Notes: generated from the sequence alone by a model not told the origin. DNA of 64,000 nt from Sipunculus nudus (GCA_026874595.1 CM049316.1:21041839-21105838), one strand, 5' to 3'; counted from the stretch's first letter, positions 41,484 through 52,004 are shown. Program-made: numbers and translations.

Positions 41484-42647
41484 TCACATGAAACAGGGTT
41501 TGATATCTTCTACCCGGTTTCTGCATGTTATACATGTCATATCCTCGTTCTCGCTGCACCTCAACGCACATGTGAAACAGCACCTTATGTGACCGCAGGG
41601 CAGAAATATCGTCTTCCGTTTGTTGTCCATACACACTACACAGACTTGTTCATTGGGATCATCTGGAGTCACCGATACGTCGTTTTTCGTTTTCGCACAT
41701 AGCATGTCGCGCATGCGCCGCCACCGTTGACCAGAAGAAACCTGCCCATCCGCCCCGCTTAACGTTCCTTTGAAAGGTTCGACCCCGTGACGGGTCGGTT
41801 GCTCGACCGTGTTCGTTGTTAGCGATCGTCCGACACGGCCAGCCTGCTTCGGGAAAGCGTGTGCGTTCAATGATTTCACCAGGATATCTCGCGGAACGGG
41901 CTGATCATACACCTTCAGCAATCCAATAAACCTGACCAAATTAGGGAGACCCCGCTGAGCGAGGATGTCCAACAAGGCTGTGCTTTTCGCATAGTTGTGA
42001 CACTTGCGGAGTATGGTTTCGGCATTGAACCTGCTGATGATGCGTTCCTCGACCATCGCCTCCTGCAGCAGCGGGTCAACGTCCAGGCAATTAGCCAGCG
42101 CAACCCGGTCTGAATTGATAACACTGCGTATCGAAATAGCGGGACTGACAGACATGTAAACGTCGAGTGGATGCAAACAGTCTGGCTGACGCGAAGAAAC
42201 ATGTACACACGCGATGCCGCATTTTCCAGTGTGGGGGTCGGCCTGACTGCTTGACGGTTTCCCGGCTGTGTTCCCAGTAAGGGTACCTCCGCCAGGGACA
42301 CCCTGCTTCCCGAAAGCGCATGCGTTGAGTGATTCCACCAGGATATCTCGGGGCACGGGTTGATCATACTCTTCCAGCAAACCGATAAACCCGATGAAGT
42401 TTCGAAGACCTCGCTTCAGAAGGATGGCTATCAACTCACTGGCTTTCCCACTCATAACAGGGCTGTTGTCTAAAAGTTCAGCGTGGCCCTTGCATATGAT
42501 GCCTTCCTGGACCATGGCGTTCTGTAGCACAATGTTGACGTCCAAGTACATCAACAGCTTGATACGGTTTCCTTTGATCACATTTGATATATCGATAGCG
42601 GGACGGACAGACAAGTACACATCGACTGGATGTAGTGTACGTGACAT
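41484..42647 (-). CDS. CARD-CARD-RING protein, 387 aa
   Basis: Two CARDs (about residues 5-100 and 152-245) share the cluster signature: HPVDVYLSVRPAIDISNVI and HPLDVYMSVSPAISIRSVIN, each followed by a LDVN/LDVD-LLQ-AM-E-II helix pair and RGLxNxxxFIGLL. The C-terminal RING (336-385) reads CVVCMDNKRKTIFLPCGH, CCFTC, CITCRNRVED and is very like that of the gene at 37763. The cluster therefore seems to derive from a CARD-RING ancestor, with the CARD-only genes having lost the RING. It is a likely E3 ligase aimed at CARD assemblies. The ATG at 42647 is the first in frame; acceptor-like CCCAAATTTGAAAG precedes it. A TATA run (42790-42808) lies upstream. Confidence 0.75.
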   Translation of the reverse strand: MSRTLHPVDVYLSVRPAIDISNVIKGNRIKLLMYLDVNIVLQNAMVQEGIICKGHAELLDNSPVMSGKASELIAILLKRGLRNFIGFIGLLEEYDQPVPRDILVESLNACAFGKQGVPGGGTLTGNTAGKPSSSQADPHTGKCGIACVHVSSRQPDCLHPLDVYMSVSPAISIRSVINSDRVALANCLDVDPLLQEAMVEERIISRFNAETILRKCHNYAKSTALLDILAQRGLPNLVRFIGLLKVYDQPVPRDILVKSLNAHAFPKQAGRVGRSLTTNTVEQPTRHGVEPFKGTLSGADGQVSSGQRWRRMRDMLCAKTKNDVSVTPDDPNEQVCVVCMDNKRKTIFLPCGHIRCCFTCALRCSENEDMTCITCRNRVEDIKPCFM

Positions 42648-42949
42648 CTCAACACTTTCAAATTTGGGTAGAGGTAACACCGAACAGAACTGCTGCTGGT
42701 ACTGATCTGCTGTAAGCTCATTAAGTTCTGCTTTATGTAGCTGCCAGACAAGTCATCTGATCGGCAGGAGTTCACTGTGCGCATGTCGAATATATGTATA
42801 TATATACATGGGAGGGGCGTGTTTCAGACGTAGGTCCATCACTCACGGAATTGACGTTCAAATGATGTCCTTGAACAAACACGTGCATCCCTATTATCGT
42901 ATTGCGTAAAAAGCAGGCCACATAATAGCTTGTTTTAGACTGTCTGATC

Positions 42950-43110
42950 ATCCATTTACGTTTGGTACGTTTAGTAAACCAGTATTAATCATGACCATAT
43001 GTACAGAAAAAACAACCAAGACAAAAATGACAAACTTAACGCTGGTGCATCGCTGATACATAACAGCTACGATGTTAACCTCACGTGCCACCTGAACTCC
43101 AGTCTTTACT
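42950..43110. repeat. Direct repeat, copy 1 (with 43683-43850)
   Basis: CATTTACGTTTGGTACGT...TAGTAAACCAGTAT...GACGCTGGTGC..AGCTGATACATAA is repeated about 730 bases downstream. Copy 1 contains the 3' end and UTR of the 115-residue gene; copy 2 holds no matching coding part. 42648-43105 holds no other gene. Confidence 0.55.
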
Positions 43111-43453
43111 CCGTCTGTGCCGCATCATTGCCTCTAGACACCGGTTCAGTCGACAGATACGTTTCCTCAGTGGACTCACTGGTTGCGTCGCACTCACTGC
43201 AATCGAGACATCTGAAACATGTTTCACAGTACGGCCGATTTTTCAGGTAGAGGCCGTGTCTCAAATCTGCAGGTAAACGCCGGTATAAATCCTTCATTGA
43301 ATCATTCAGATATTTTAGTTCATCATACACATCCTTGCACCGAGACGGGTCAAACATAAAACCCCAACATCCGTACAGCATCATGTCCACCGTGTTGAAA
43401 AGTTCAATGAATTCCGTACGGTAAGATATTTCCGACCCGTCCGAGGTGGCCAT
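43106..43453 (-). CDS. Small Cys-rich orphan protein, 115 aa
   Basis: I do not recognise it. Residues 1-70 are helical (FIELFNTVDMMLYGCWGF; DVYDELKYLNDSMKDLYRRL). Residues 72-90 carry CETCFRCLDCSEC, a tight cluster that could bind zinc, and the tail is acidic/Ser-rich. The ATG at 43453 is preceded at about 43507-43514 by a TATA run (minus strand), giving a simple unspliced gene. Confidence 0.55.
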   Translation of the reverse strand: MATSDGSEISYRTEFIELFNTVDMMLYGCWGFMFDPSRCKDVYDELKYLNDSMKDLYRRLPADLRHGLYLKNRPYCETCFRCLDCSECDATSESTEETYLSTEPVSRGNDAAQTE

Positions 43454-44277
43454 TACTCTTTATTCTTCTCTTCTGTCTTGGGATACTGGTCCAGTTTAAA
43501 GGAACGATATATATGCACGCGATACGGATGGGGCACCGACGTATAGAAGGACTGTTCTACAGCGGCTTGACCACCTCAAGTGCGCGCGTTTCTGACGAAC
43601 GAAACTGTGTCATTGAAACGTGACTTGTATCACTGAAATTGTAAAGCGCAATTAAAGGTCATATAAAACAGCATGTTTACACTGACGACCCATTTACGTT
43701 TGGTACGTCTGGTAAACAAGTATGATTCATAACCACATTATTACAGCAAAATATAGACGGCCTTGACGCTGGTGCTTAGCTGATACATAAAAACCAGGAT
43801 GTTATCGCGTTCATGCTGCTGTGACTAACCGCTCAGGACATAGACCGAATGCTTGCGGTCTGGTTTTTCCGATGTTTGCGCAGTTGTTTTGACACATTTG
43901 TCCTTGAGTCACAGTCTGGGCGACATGTCTTATCTCCTGTAAAAAGTTGTTTGCGCAGACGTACATTGACACGGTATGACGTGATTTCTCTAGAAAAGGA
44001 AGTGAAAACAAAACTTGCACCAGGTGCACTGCTGATTCGTACATCTGATTCGTGGAAACTATATATAAAAAATTGTTATTCCCATGTTTTGGGCGTGACT
44101 CATTTACCGACAGGACGTTGAACCGGATGTTTTCGTGTGGGTTTTCCATAGCTTTTAACGATTTTGTTTTGACACGTTTGTCCTTGAGGGAAAGTATCGC
44201 GGTTATCAGATATATGTAAAAAGTTATTTTGTTCATGTTGGAATTTCCACAGTATTACGTAATGTCTGGGTTACTGG
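43454..44277. repeat. Gene-free stretch with two duplications
   Basis: 43683-43850 repeats 42950-43110. Within 43870-44235, TTTTGACAC(A/G)TTTGTCCTTGAG occurs at about 43887 and 44172, and GTAAAAAGTT(G/A)TTT at about 43939 and 44216, showing a tandem duplication of about 280 bases. A frame of 141 codons on the minus strand spans these repeats and is not accepted. Confidence 0.5.
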
Positions 44278-44286
44278 CTATAAAAG
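44254..44286 (+). promoter_or_regulatory. Promoter of the 794-residue gene
   Basis: TTACGTAA (44254-44261) is followed by CTATAAAAG (44278-44286), about 110 bases before the ATG at 44395. Confidence 0.6.
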
Positions 44287-44394
44287 CTCAGCAGTACCAA
44301 ACATTCAGCAGAACCTGCCACGCACTGCTACCAGCCGGTTGAAACTGCTGCTGCTGTTGCTATTCTCTACATTACAAAAGCAGTCTTCAGCGAC

Positions 44395-46779
44395 ATGGGC
44401 TCTCGTTCGAAAACGGCAGATATGTCCGCTCGTTCAACGAAGAGAAACTCGCAACCATTGGCGAACTACAGTGGTGGTGATGTGTTCGCGCCGCTTCTAT
44501 CAGGCGTAGAATGCAAAGAGAAAAGCCGGATCTCTACAATGACGGCGCCTCTGATGAACGACAACATACTCACCGTGCGCAGCATTGGACTGACGGTGAG
44601 GAAATGTTCCGACAAGGGTAATCCGGTGAACAGGCGTATCACGCCCGAGTTATTCGACGACTGTTGCGATCTGGCCTGGCTGCGCACGCTCATCTATTAC
44701 GGGGAGCTGTTGGGAGCGAGCCTGGACGACTGGAGCCGGTTGTACATGTTCTTCATATGCGACCTCGCCCTGTGTCAATCGGACAAGTCCCTGCCCGCGT
44801 TTCCATGCTTTATGAAGAACACGGCGGACATGTTCCTGCGTTTCCGATACAATCACTTCCCCTACCTGATGACCGACAACGAGGAGCTGTTTCCGGATTT
44901 CCACCGATCCCAATCCATCTCAAAGCTCTTCGGTTTGGAGTATTTCGTCACGGTGCTCACCACAGAGGAACGGCACCTTTCTCTGGCTGAAAATTTCCGC
45001 CGGACATTGCGTGGAGATGATCACATTTTGAGCGAGGCCGACGCAGACGAAAGCAAGCTTCTGTGCAATGCGATCGGCGAAGCCATCCGCTGCGTGACAG
45101 ACAGACTCATCAACAGGGAGCAAAAGGGCAGCGATTTGATCCCGCTGCAAGAGTACATCAACCGCGTGGCAAAGGAACTGTGCCGCTCAACAGTTTTCGC
45201 ACACGAGCAGGCCTTGCATGACCTGTATGTGCGTGTACATTCTTGCCTCAAGAAAATGGAGAAAGCAGCCAAAAGCCCTCCCACATACGGCCTGTACACC
45301 GGTAAATCGCGCGAACGGTGTGTCCTGAAAAGCTCGAAGAAAGGGGCGATACCGTTTACGCTGGTGCCGTATGGCCTGCAAGACGATGCGGGTACGTTTG
45401 ATCAGGGAGCAACAACAGCCAGTGTCACGGATGATACCGCCGACCCCGTTTCCTCTGAACCGTCTGCAGCTGTCGATGCCGCCACCCTGAACGTACAAGC
45501 TGAACAGTGGGTGAAAGAAAATGCCGGTCATACGACAGTTGACGTCCAGGATCAACAGGGGAGTCCCGACGGTGCGACAACAGGAAGAACTCACGCCGAG
45601 CTCGGGAAGCGGAAACGCGGTCCGTGTCACGCTGCTGACGGTCAACCAAGGTTCAGCGCCCCGAGGAAGCGCATACGCATCGATGATACGCCATTTTCAC
45701 CCATAGGCGGCGGCGACTGCGCAACGCTGTACCCTCCTATTGACAGCTCGCCACAATCGCCCGGCACAGACGCTGACAGGCCGACCGCACACGGGGCGAC
45801 GAATGGCTCAAACCTGATCCTGAATTACGAAGGGAATGCGACACACTCCACGTCACAGGAGGAGGAAACGACCCTAAAAGCGCCTATGGTAAACGGGCGC
45901 CGACCCGCCATACCAGACCCCTACGAAATATCTCTTAATACACCCGCAATGCCGGCCTTGTTGAACATAGATACACAAGACCTGGTATTGCCAGACGAGG
46001 TGCGTGACGAAGACGAGGACGGAAGTGTCCGTTTGCACCTCAATCAATCGGGCCCGGCGCAAGAGGGAGATGCGGGTAACGCTTTGGAGAATGAGGTGTC
46101 TATCGCCCGCTCAGCAACAAGTCAACGAGACAAAAGCGCGCCACCGTCTGCAGTGGTTGGTGAGCATGAAAGTCCTTATTATGATATATCAGACGACGAA
46201 ATGGACAATACCGGGTTACCTGTGGGGGGGACACAACAACATATGGGTACACATTACGATCACATGCACAATGCAGGGACGGACTTGGGACACAGCACTC
46301 ATTCACCCTTCACGGGACAATTCATGCCGTCTCCCGGCGTGGTCAAAGCCAATGCGCCCGTTTACGCCTGTGCAGGGCAACGGCCGATTGCTGGCGTCAC
46401 AGTCAATGCGCACTTGTATGACGGGACGGGACTGCAGCAGCAAGGTACGTCCGTTGCAAGCGACCCAAACCCGATGAACATTCTGTACACCGTCGCCCAG
46501 CAACTGTCAACATGTGACGTGAATACACAGAATTATATATACACTCCAGCTGCACCTATCGTCGCAACGCCAAACAATGCAACTGCGCATAACTACGCCT
46601 CAAACACGGCCGCCATGGATACGCAGGAACTTTGGAATGTGACGAACACGATGACGGACAAGCTGCACAGGGCCATCAGCAGCTTTCAACAGTCGATGGC
46701 CATGCTGGAAGACGTCAAACAGAACTTTCAACAGTTGCAGCAACAAGTACTCCTAGTTTTCCCACGGGGATCAGCATAA
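44395..46779 (+). CDS. 794-aa orphan with folded N-terminus, disordered middle and C-terminal coiled coil
   Basis: I do not recognise it. Residues 60-330 look folded and helical, with Cys/Trp/Phe-rich stretches (DDCCDLAWLRTLIYYGELLG; LYMFFICDLALCQSDK). Residues 350-700 are Ser/Thr/Pro/Asp-rich with two probable nuclear-localisation signals (GKRKRGP; PRKRIRI). The last 60 residues (LHRAISSFQQSMAMLEDVKQ then NFQQLQQQVLL) form a coiled coil. It is the longest gene in the window and higher in GC than its surroundings. Order-disorder-coil with nuclear signals would suit a transcription regulator or scaffold. The start follows a TATA promoter; acceptor-like GCAGTCTTCAG lies 4 bases before the ATG, so a short 5' intron is possible. 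Confidence 0.75.
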   Translation: MGSRSKTADMSARSTKRNSQPLANYSGGDVFAPLLSGVECKEKSRISTMTAPLMNDNILTVRSIGLTVRKCSDKGNPVNRRITPELFDDCCDLAWLRTLIYYGELLGASLDDWSRLYMFFICDLALCQSDKSLPAFPCFMKNTADMFLRFRYNHFPYLMTDNEELFPDFHRSQSISKLFGLEYFVTVLTTEERHLSLAENFRRTLRGDDHILSEADADESKLLCNAIGEAIRCVTDRLINREQKGSDLIPLQEYINRVAKELCRSTVFAHEQALHDLYVRVHSCLKKMEKAAKSPPTYGLYTGKSRERCVLKSSKKGAIPFTLVPYGLQDDAGTFDQGATTASVTDDTADPVSSEPSAAVDAATLNVQAEQWVKENAGHTTVDVQDQQGSPDGATTGRTHAELGKRKRGPCHAADGQPRFSAPRKRIRIDDTPFSPIGGGDCATLYPPIDSSPQSPGTDADRPTAHGATNGSNLILNYEGNATHSTSQEEETTLKAPMVNGRRPAIPDPYEISLNTPAMPALLNIDTQDLVLPDEVRDEDEDGSVRLHLNQSGPAQEGDAGNALENEVSIARSATSQRDKSAPPSAVVGEHESPYYDISDDEMDNTGLPVGGTQQHMGTHYDHMHNAGTDLGHSTHSPFTGQFMPSPGVVKANAPVYACAGQRPIAGVTVNAHLYDGTGLQQQGTSVASDPNPMNILYTVAQQLSTCDVNTQNYIYTPAAPIVATPNNATAHNYASNTAAMDTQELWNVTNTMTDKLHRAISSFQQSMAMLEDVKQNFQQLQQQVLLVFPRGSA

Positions 46780-46904
46780 ACTGATACTTTCCACGAAAAC
46801 GTAATGTGGTTCTGTGTCATTGTGACAAAGCGAGCCAACACGAAACTCAAAATGCTTGACTGTTTATTGTGTATGGAGATGTAAATATATGCTAAAGGTT
46901 ATGT

Positions 46905-47300
46905 TTAAAGTTGATTACTGTTGATCATGTGAAATGTCAAAATGAAATGTCAAAATGAAATGTCAAAATGAAATGTTAAATGAAATGTCAAAATGGAATG
47001 TCAAAATGAAATGTTAACATGATATGTCTAACTGTGTATGTTTCAAAACAGCGATCACGGATGATATATATATTATTATACGGCTTAACAATATATGCTT
47101 GTCTCATACGTCACCCGACGTTATGCTAAAAGATGATTACTGTTGATAATGTCAAATGTAAATGAAATGTCAAAATGAAATGTCAAAATGAAATGTTAAC
47201 ATGAAATGTCTAACTGTGTATGTTTCAAAACAGCGATAACGGATGATATATATATTATTATACGGCTTAACAATAGATACTAGTCTCAAACGTACGGCTT
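46905..47300. repeat. About 200-base tandem duplication with GAAATGTCAAAAT units
   Basis: GATTACTGTTGAT(C/A)ATGT... and TATGTTTCAAAACAGCGAT(C/A)ACGGATG...ACGGCTTAACAATA occur in both halves (46905-47110, 47129-47300). Each contains several 13-base AAATGTCAAAATG units. No gene. Confidence 0.75.
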
Positions 47301-47470
47301 GTTGTTTTCTGAAAAGGACATTGTATGACAGCGTCTGTATGGTATGTGATATAACGTAAAAAACCACTATTGATCAGAGTTTGGGATTGTGGATACTTAA
47401 TACATAATATTAAATAAATATGGCTTCATATTTTCGGTACGCCCATTTTACATGCCATCATTAAAAATGT

Positions 47471-47472
<2 letters not shown>

Positions 47473-47537
<65 letters not shown>
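47473..47537. repeat. (TA)n microsatellite, about 64 bases
   Basis: Uninterrupted TA dinucleotides directly left of the foldback element. Confidence 0.95.
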
Positions 47538-47543
<6 letters not shown>

Positions 47544-47852
47544 TGATAGACTCCATGCTATCGAAACATATTTCACGATCCACCAAGATGCCAGCATTCA
47601 GTCATTCTAAGTCTGACTCAGATATTAAATCTGTTACACATATCTCCTCTGTGGACATGGTTAAAATAGTTCCTGTAACATACGATAGGGGGCGCTGCCT
47701 CATACAGCACTGGTCAACACAACAAAATAGCCCTTTGCCGGACAACGGTCTACATGACATTTACGAAATACCTGCTAAAATTTTAGGAAAAATATGCCTC
47801 AAACATTCCACGAGTAACACACACACCAAAGATTAAATGTGTCCACAACCCT

Positions 47853-47890
47853 ACTATATAAGCAGGCCGGCTCTATAATACTATCAGTTG
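47853..47890 (+). promoter_or_regulatory. Inward core promoter, left arm
   Basis: CTATATAAG (47855-47863) and TCAGTTG, an initiator-like motif about 29 bases downstream (47884). The mirror copy (minus strand, about 50537-50574) points the opposite way, so both arms could be transcribed toward the centre. Confidence 0.5.
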
Positions 47891-48026
47891 AGAGCGCTCT
47901 ATGGGCGCTTTTTGGTCCCAGACGGCTCCCCTGTGTCTGTGACGTCACACTTTCCATCAGCCAATCAAATCAAGGAACAGTACCTGTTCATGATAACATA
48001 AGAAACTCACGTACACAAAGCATGTA

Positions 48027-48099
48027 GTCCCTGTGGCGCAATGGTTAGCGCGTCCGGCTGTTAATCGGAAGGTTGGTGGTTCGAGCCCACCCAGGGACG
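48027..48099 (+). tRNA. tRNA-Asn, anticodon GTT
   Basis: A standard eukaryotic tRNA-Asn of 73 bases: acceptor GTCCCTG with CAGGGAC plus discriminator G, D arm with GGCGCAATGGTTAGCGCG, anticodon loop CTGTTAA (anticodon GTT), T arm GGTGG-TTCGAGC-CCACC. A and B boxes are intact. It lies in a segment of about 175 bases found only in the left arm of the foldback element and flanked by near-identical 35-base direct repeats (about 47899 and 48109). Confidence 0.93.
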
Positions 48100-48589
48100 T
48101 TATACCTCTATGGGCGCTTTTGGCTCCCAGACGGCTCCCCTGTGGGGGAGGGGGGGACTTGAGGGGGGGGGGAGGGGGCGGCCCCTCCCTCTGCCTTATG
48201 TCAAGAAGTAGTAGAGTTGTGGGCTTGTGGCCACCAGGGGTCGGTTGTGTGGTTCAAGTCAGAAGTAGACCAGTTGTAGGTTTGGGGATCGCCGGCAGGG
48301 GGGGGGGGTGAAGAAGAGTCGGTAGGATGTGAAAGGTCGGTCTGGGTCGTCGAGGTTAGAGATGAAAGGTCAGTAGGGTTTACCGGGGGGGGGACCAGGG
48401 GAGTTCTGGGTGGGATCGCCGGGGGGGGGGAGGAACAGGGGAGTTCTGGGTAGGATCGCCCGGCGGGGGGAACAGGGGAGTCCTGGTTGGGATCGGAGAC
48501 CCATGTGAATAGTTAAAGAGTGTTCATCGGATATCATCGGTACTGGAAAAGCCACAGGTGTGCAACGCATGTCAAAGCACTAGGGGATC

Positions 48590-49440
48590 GTTCAGATCCC
48601 GACAGAGGGTCTCCACTGGGGCCGAGGCCCCTATAGAAATTTCTCCACAGGGCTCGTGGTGGGGGCTTCGCCCCCGGGAAGAATACTTTATGTGGGATCG
48701 ATCCCTACAAAGAATATACACAGGGGGCGAGGCCCCCATAAGGAATTACATGGAAGGCCCGTGGTGGGGGCCTCGCCCCCGGGAATAATACTTTATGGGG
48801 GATCGATCCCTAAAAAGAATATACCCCGGGGGCGAGGCCCCCATAAGGAAATATATGGAAGGCCCGTGGTGGGGGCCTCGCCCCCAGGTGATAATACTTT
48901 ATGTGGGATCGATCCCTAAAAAGAATATACACAGGGGGCGAGGCCCCCATAAGGAATTACATGGAGGGCCCGTGGTGGGGGCCTCGCCCCCGGGAATAAT
49001 ATTTTATGGGGGATCGATCCCTACAAAGAATATACACAGGGGGCGAGGCCAGCATAAGGAATTACATGGAAGGCCCGTGGTGGGGGCCTCGCCCCCAGGG
49101 GAAAATACTTTATGTGGGATCGATCCCTACAAAGAATATACCCAGGGGGCGAAGCCCCCATCAGGAATTACATGGAAGGCACGTGGTGGGGGCCTCGCCC
49201 CCAGGGGATAATACTTTATGTGGGATCGATCCCTACAAAGAATATACACTGGGGGCGAGGCCCCCATAAGGAAATACATGGAAGGCACGTGGTGGGGGCC
49301 TAGCCCCCAGGGGATAATAATTTATGTGGGATCGATCCCTAAAAAGAATATACACTGGGGGCGAGGCCCCCATAAGGATTTACATGGAGGGCCCGTGGTG
49401 GGGGCCTCGCCCCCCGGGAATATTCATTTGAGGGATCGAG
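48590..49440 (+). repeat. Left inner array of about 106-base G/C-rich units
   Basis: GGATCGATCC marks the units at 48695, 48800, 48906, 49011, 49117, 49223 and 49329 (period 105-106). Each unit contains two GGGGGCGAGGCCCCC-type palindromes. Because 105 is a multiple of three, frames stay open for over 100 codons, but they carry no gene-like features. Confidence 0.9.
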
Positions 49441-49489
49441 GCGCCGAAGGCGCCCTCCATACATACATCTGTGTATTGGCGCCTTCGGC

Positions 49490-50330
49490 GCCCCGATCCC
49501 CATACAGTATTCTCCCGGGGGCGAGGCCCCCATCACGATCCTTCCATATATTTCCTTATGGGGGCTTCGCCCCCTGGGTATATTCTTTGTAGGGATCGAT
49601 CCCACATAAAGTATTTTCCCCTGGGGGCGAGGCCCCCACCACGGGCCTTCCATGTAATTCCTTATGGGGGCCTCGCCCCCTGTGTATATTCTTTGTAGGG
49701 ATCGATCCAAAATAAAGTATTTTCCCCTGGGGGCGAGGCCCCCACCACGGGCCTTCTATGTAATTCCTTATGGGGGCCTCGCCCCCTGTGTATATTCTTT
49801 TTAGGGATCGATCCAAAATAAAGTATTTTCCCCTGGGGGCGAGGCCCCCACCACGGGCCTTCCATGTAATTCCTTATGGGGGCCTCGCCCCCTGTGTATA
49901 TTCTTTTTAGGGATCGATCCCACATAAAGTATTTTCCCCTGGGGGCGAGGCCCCCACCACGGGCCTTCTATGTAATTCCTTATGGGGGCCTCGCCCCCTG
50001 TGTATATTCTTTTTAGGGATCGATCCCACATAAAGTATAATCCCCTGGGGGCGACCCCCCGACACGGGCCCTCCATGTTATTCCTTATGGGGGCCTCGCC
50101 CCCTGTGTGTATTCTTTTTAGGGATCGATCCCCCATAAAGTATAATCCCCTGGGGGCGAGGCCCCCACCACGGGCCCTCCATGTTATTCCTTATGGGGGC
50201 CTCGCCCCCTGTGTATATTCTTTGTAGGGATCGATCCCACATAAAGTATTATCCCCTGGGGGCGAGGCTCCCACCACGACCCCTGTGGAGAAACCTCTAT
50301 AGGGGCCTCGGCCCCAGGGGAGATTCTGTG
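49490..50330 (-). repeat. Right inner array, inverted copy of the left array
   Basis: Units identical in kind to those of the left array but reversed, with GGATCGATCC at about 49593, 49699, 49805, 49911, 50016, 50122 and 50228 (two of them degraded). Neighbouring units are almost identical, suggesting recent expansion or gene conversion. Confidence 0.9.
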
Positions 50331-50587
50331 GTGATCGGAACGATCCCATTGTGCTTTGACGTGCGTTGCACACCGTTGGCTTTCCCAGTACCGATGATAC
50401 CCGACGATCACTCTTTAACCATTCACATCCGTATACGAACCCACCTAGGACTCCCCTGTTCCTCCCCCCCTCAAGTCCCCCCGTCCCCCACAGGGGAGCC
50501 GTCTGGGACCCAAAAGCGCCCAGAGAGCGCTCTCAACTGATAGTATAATAGACTCGGCCTGCTTATATAGTAGGGTTGTGGACACAT

Positions 50588-51145
50588 TGAAATCTTTGGT
50601 GTGCGGCAGATTTCACGTTTGTGCAAGATGTACGCGCAAACTGAAAAAGATATCGCAAATGTTACTCGTTGAACGCTTAAAGCATATTTTTCCAAAGATT
50701 TTAGCACATATTTTGTAAATGTTGTGTAGACCGTTGTCCGGCAAATGGCCATTTTGTGTTGCTGACCAATATGTTGGCGTCAGTATCGCCACCTGCCGAC
50801 GACAAGTGGAACTATATCAGATAGACAACGGATTTATCTAATTAAGTTGCACACATGAAACAACATTGAAATCTTTGGTGTGCGGCAGATTTCACGTTTG
50901 TGCAAGATGTACCCGCAAACTGGAAAATATATCACGAATGTCACTCGTTGAACGTTTGAGGCATATTTTTACTAAAATTATTGCAGGTATTTCGTAAATG
51001 TTGTGTACACCGTTGTCCGGCAAATGGCCATTTTGTGTTGCTGACCAATATATTGGCGTCAGTATCGCCACCTGCCGACGACAAGTAGAACTATATCAGA
51101 TAGACAACGGATTTATCTAATTAAGTTGCACACATGAAACAACAT
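50588..51145 (+). repeat. 277-base tandem duplication at the right edge of the foldback
   Basis: TTGAAATCTTTGGTGTGCGG starts both copies (50588 and 50865), and both end with TTGCACACATGAAACAACA. The left arm holds one diverged inverted copy (47690-47838). 51146-52004 beyond it is AT-rich and holds no supported gene. Confidence 0.85.
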
Positions 51146-52004
51146 TTGTGCGGACTGCATACTTTAATTGAACTGGATGTTTTGTGTGCCTTTATGTATT
51201 TATAAAATGTATCAGAAAATGATCATGAATCACATATGCGGATGATCATAGCATAAAGAAGACCGTGAAACTTTCATATTTTATTCATTATATAAGTTCC
51301 GTCTTATGAGTTCCACAGGTATTGTGACGTAGATTCAGGCAAAACATTGTTGAAAATAACGAGTACATCAAGTTTTTATACATATTTTTTAAATATTGTC
51401 ACATATGCATTTATTTAAAATTTCGTTTTCTGAGTTTGGAAGTATCAAGTGATATCAACATCTATTAGTATGTTTGTCGTATCTGGTTGATCAGATCCAT
51501 ATAACATCTGGTTGTTCAAACGATTTTCGTGCATTCGCATTGGATGTGCCTAAAATATACATCTGGGTGACGAATGGTTGTGATGTACCCGTCTTCTTCT
51601 TTTTAAAAAATGTATATAACGTGAAAGTACACATCGGCGTGCAGGGTTTTCTGTATCGGGTGTTTAATCTGAAACCGATCGCCAACGACAAAACTAATTT
51701 ATGAATACATGCAAACACGCAGACAGTTATCGAGCAGCGATGAAAAAGCAGATTACCAGCAAACGTATTAAGATCATACCAGGGACGAACCCTGTTTAAC
51801 CACATTTCAACTCGTCACCCCTCATATACATATATATATATATTCATGTGAGCTTGAGAAGCCGTCACCCCTTGTTTCATGGCGGGTGAGACCTTCCGAA
51901 TACATGCATCCCATTCAAGCCACGCCCACACAACACATTGTGTTTGACGTACCCAACAGTTGCGGACGTGTGCTCATTCTTGATTATACTTCGGACACAG
52001 CGTG

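Larger units (their letters stand above)
47690..51145. mobile_element. Foldback (long inverted-repeat) element of about 3.4 kb
   Basis: The two halves are reverse complements around a centre near 49466. Outer arms match over GCCGGACAACGGTCTACA (47737; complement at about 50732), TGTGTCCACAACCCTACTAT (47839; complement 50566-50585) and CCAGACGGCTCCCCTGTG. Inner arms are arrays of about 106-base units. The centre is a hairpin with stem GGCGCCGAAGGCGCC (49440-49454 and 49478-49492). The left arm has lost about 65 bases near 47816 and gained a segment with tRNA-Asn; the right arm is followed by a 277-base tandem duplication. No transposase is inside. It may be a foldback transposon, a replication or recombination structure, or an assembly-confirmed palindrome. 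Mobility is inferred only from structure. Confidence 0.7.

Noticed and set aside
37763-42647. Reading the CARD genes as death-effector or pyrin domains
   Set aside because: The FIxLL/G-[LI] spacing, the LDVD-helix and association with IAP-like RINGs fit CARD better, though only structure prediction can settle it.
43811-44236. Minus-strand frame of 141 codons with a hydrophobic start
   Set aside because: It spans a tandem duplication of non-coding sequence, lacks homology between the duplicated parts in frame, and has no promoter.
46905-47300. CRISPR-like array
   Set aside because: The 13-base units are contiguous, without distinct spacers, and the context is eukaryotic.
48558-50227. Many overlapping frames of 80-140 codons in the palindrome
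   Set aside because: The 105-106-base unit is close to a multiple of three, so frames stay open on both strands by construction.
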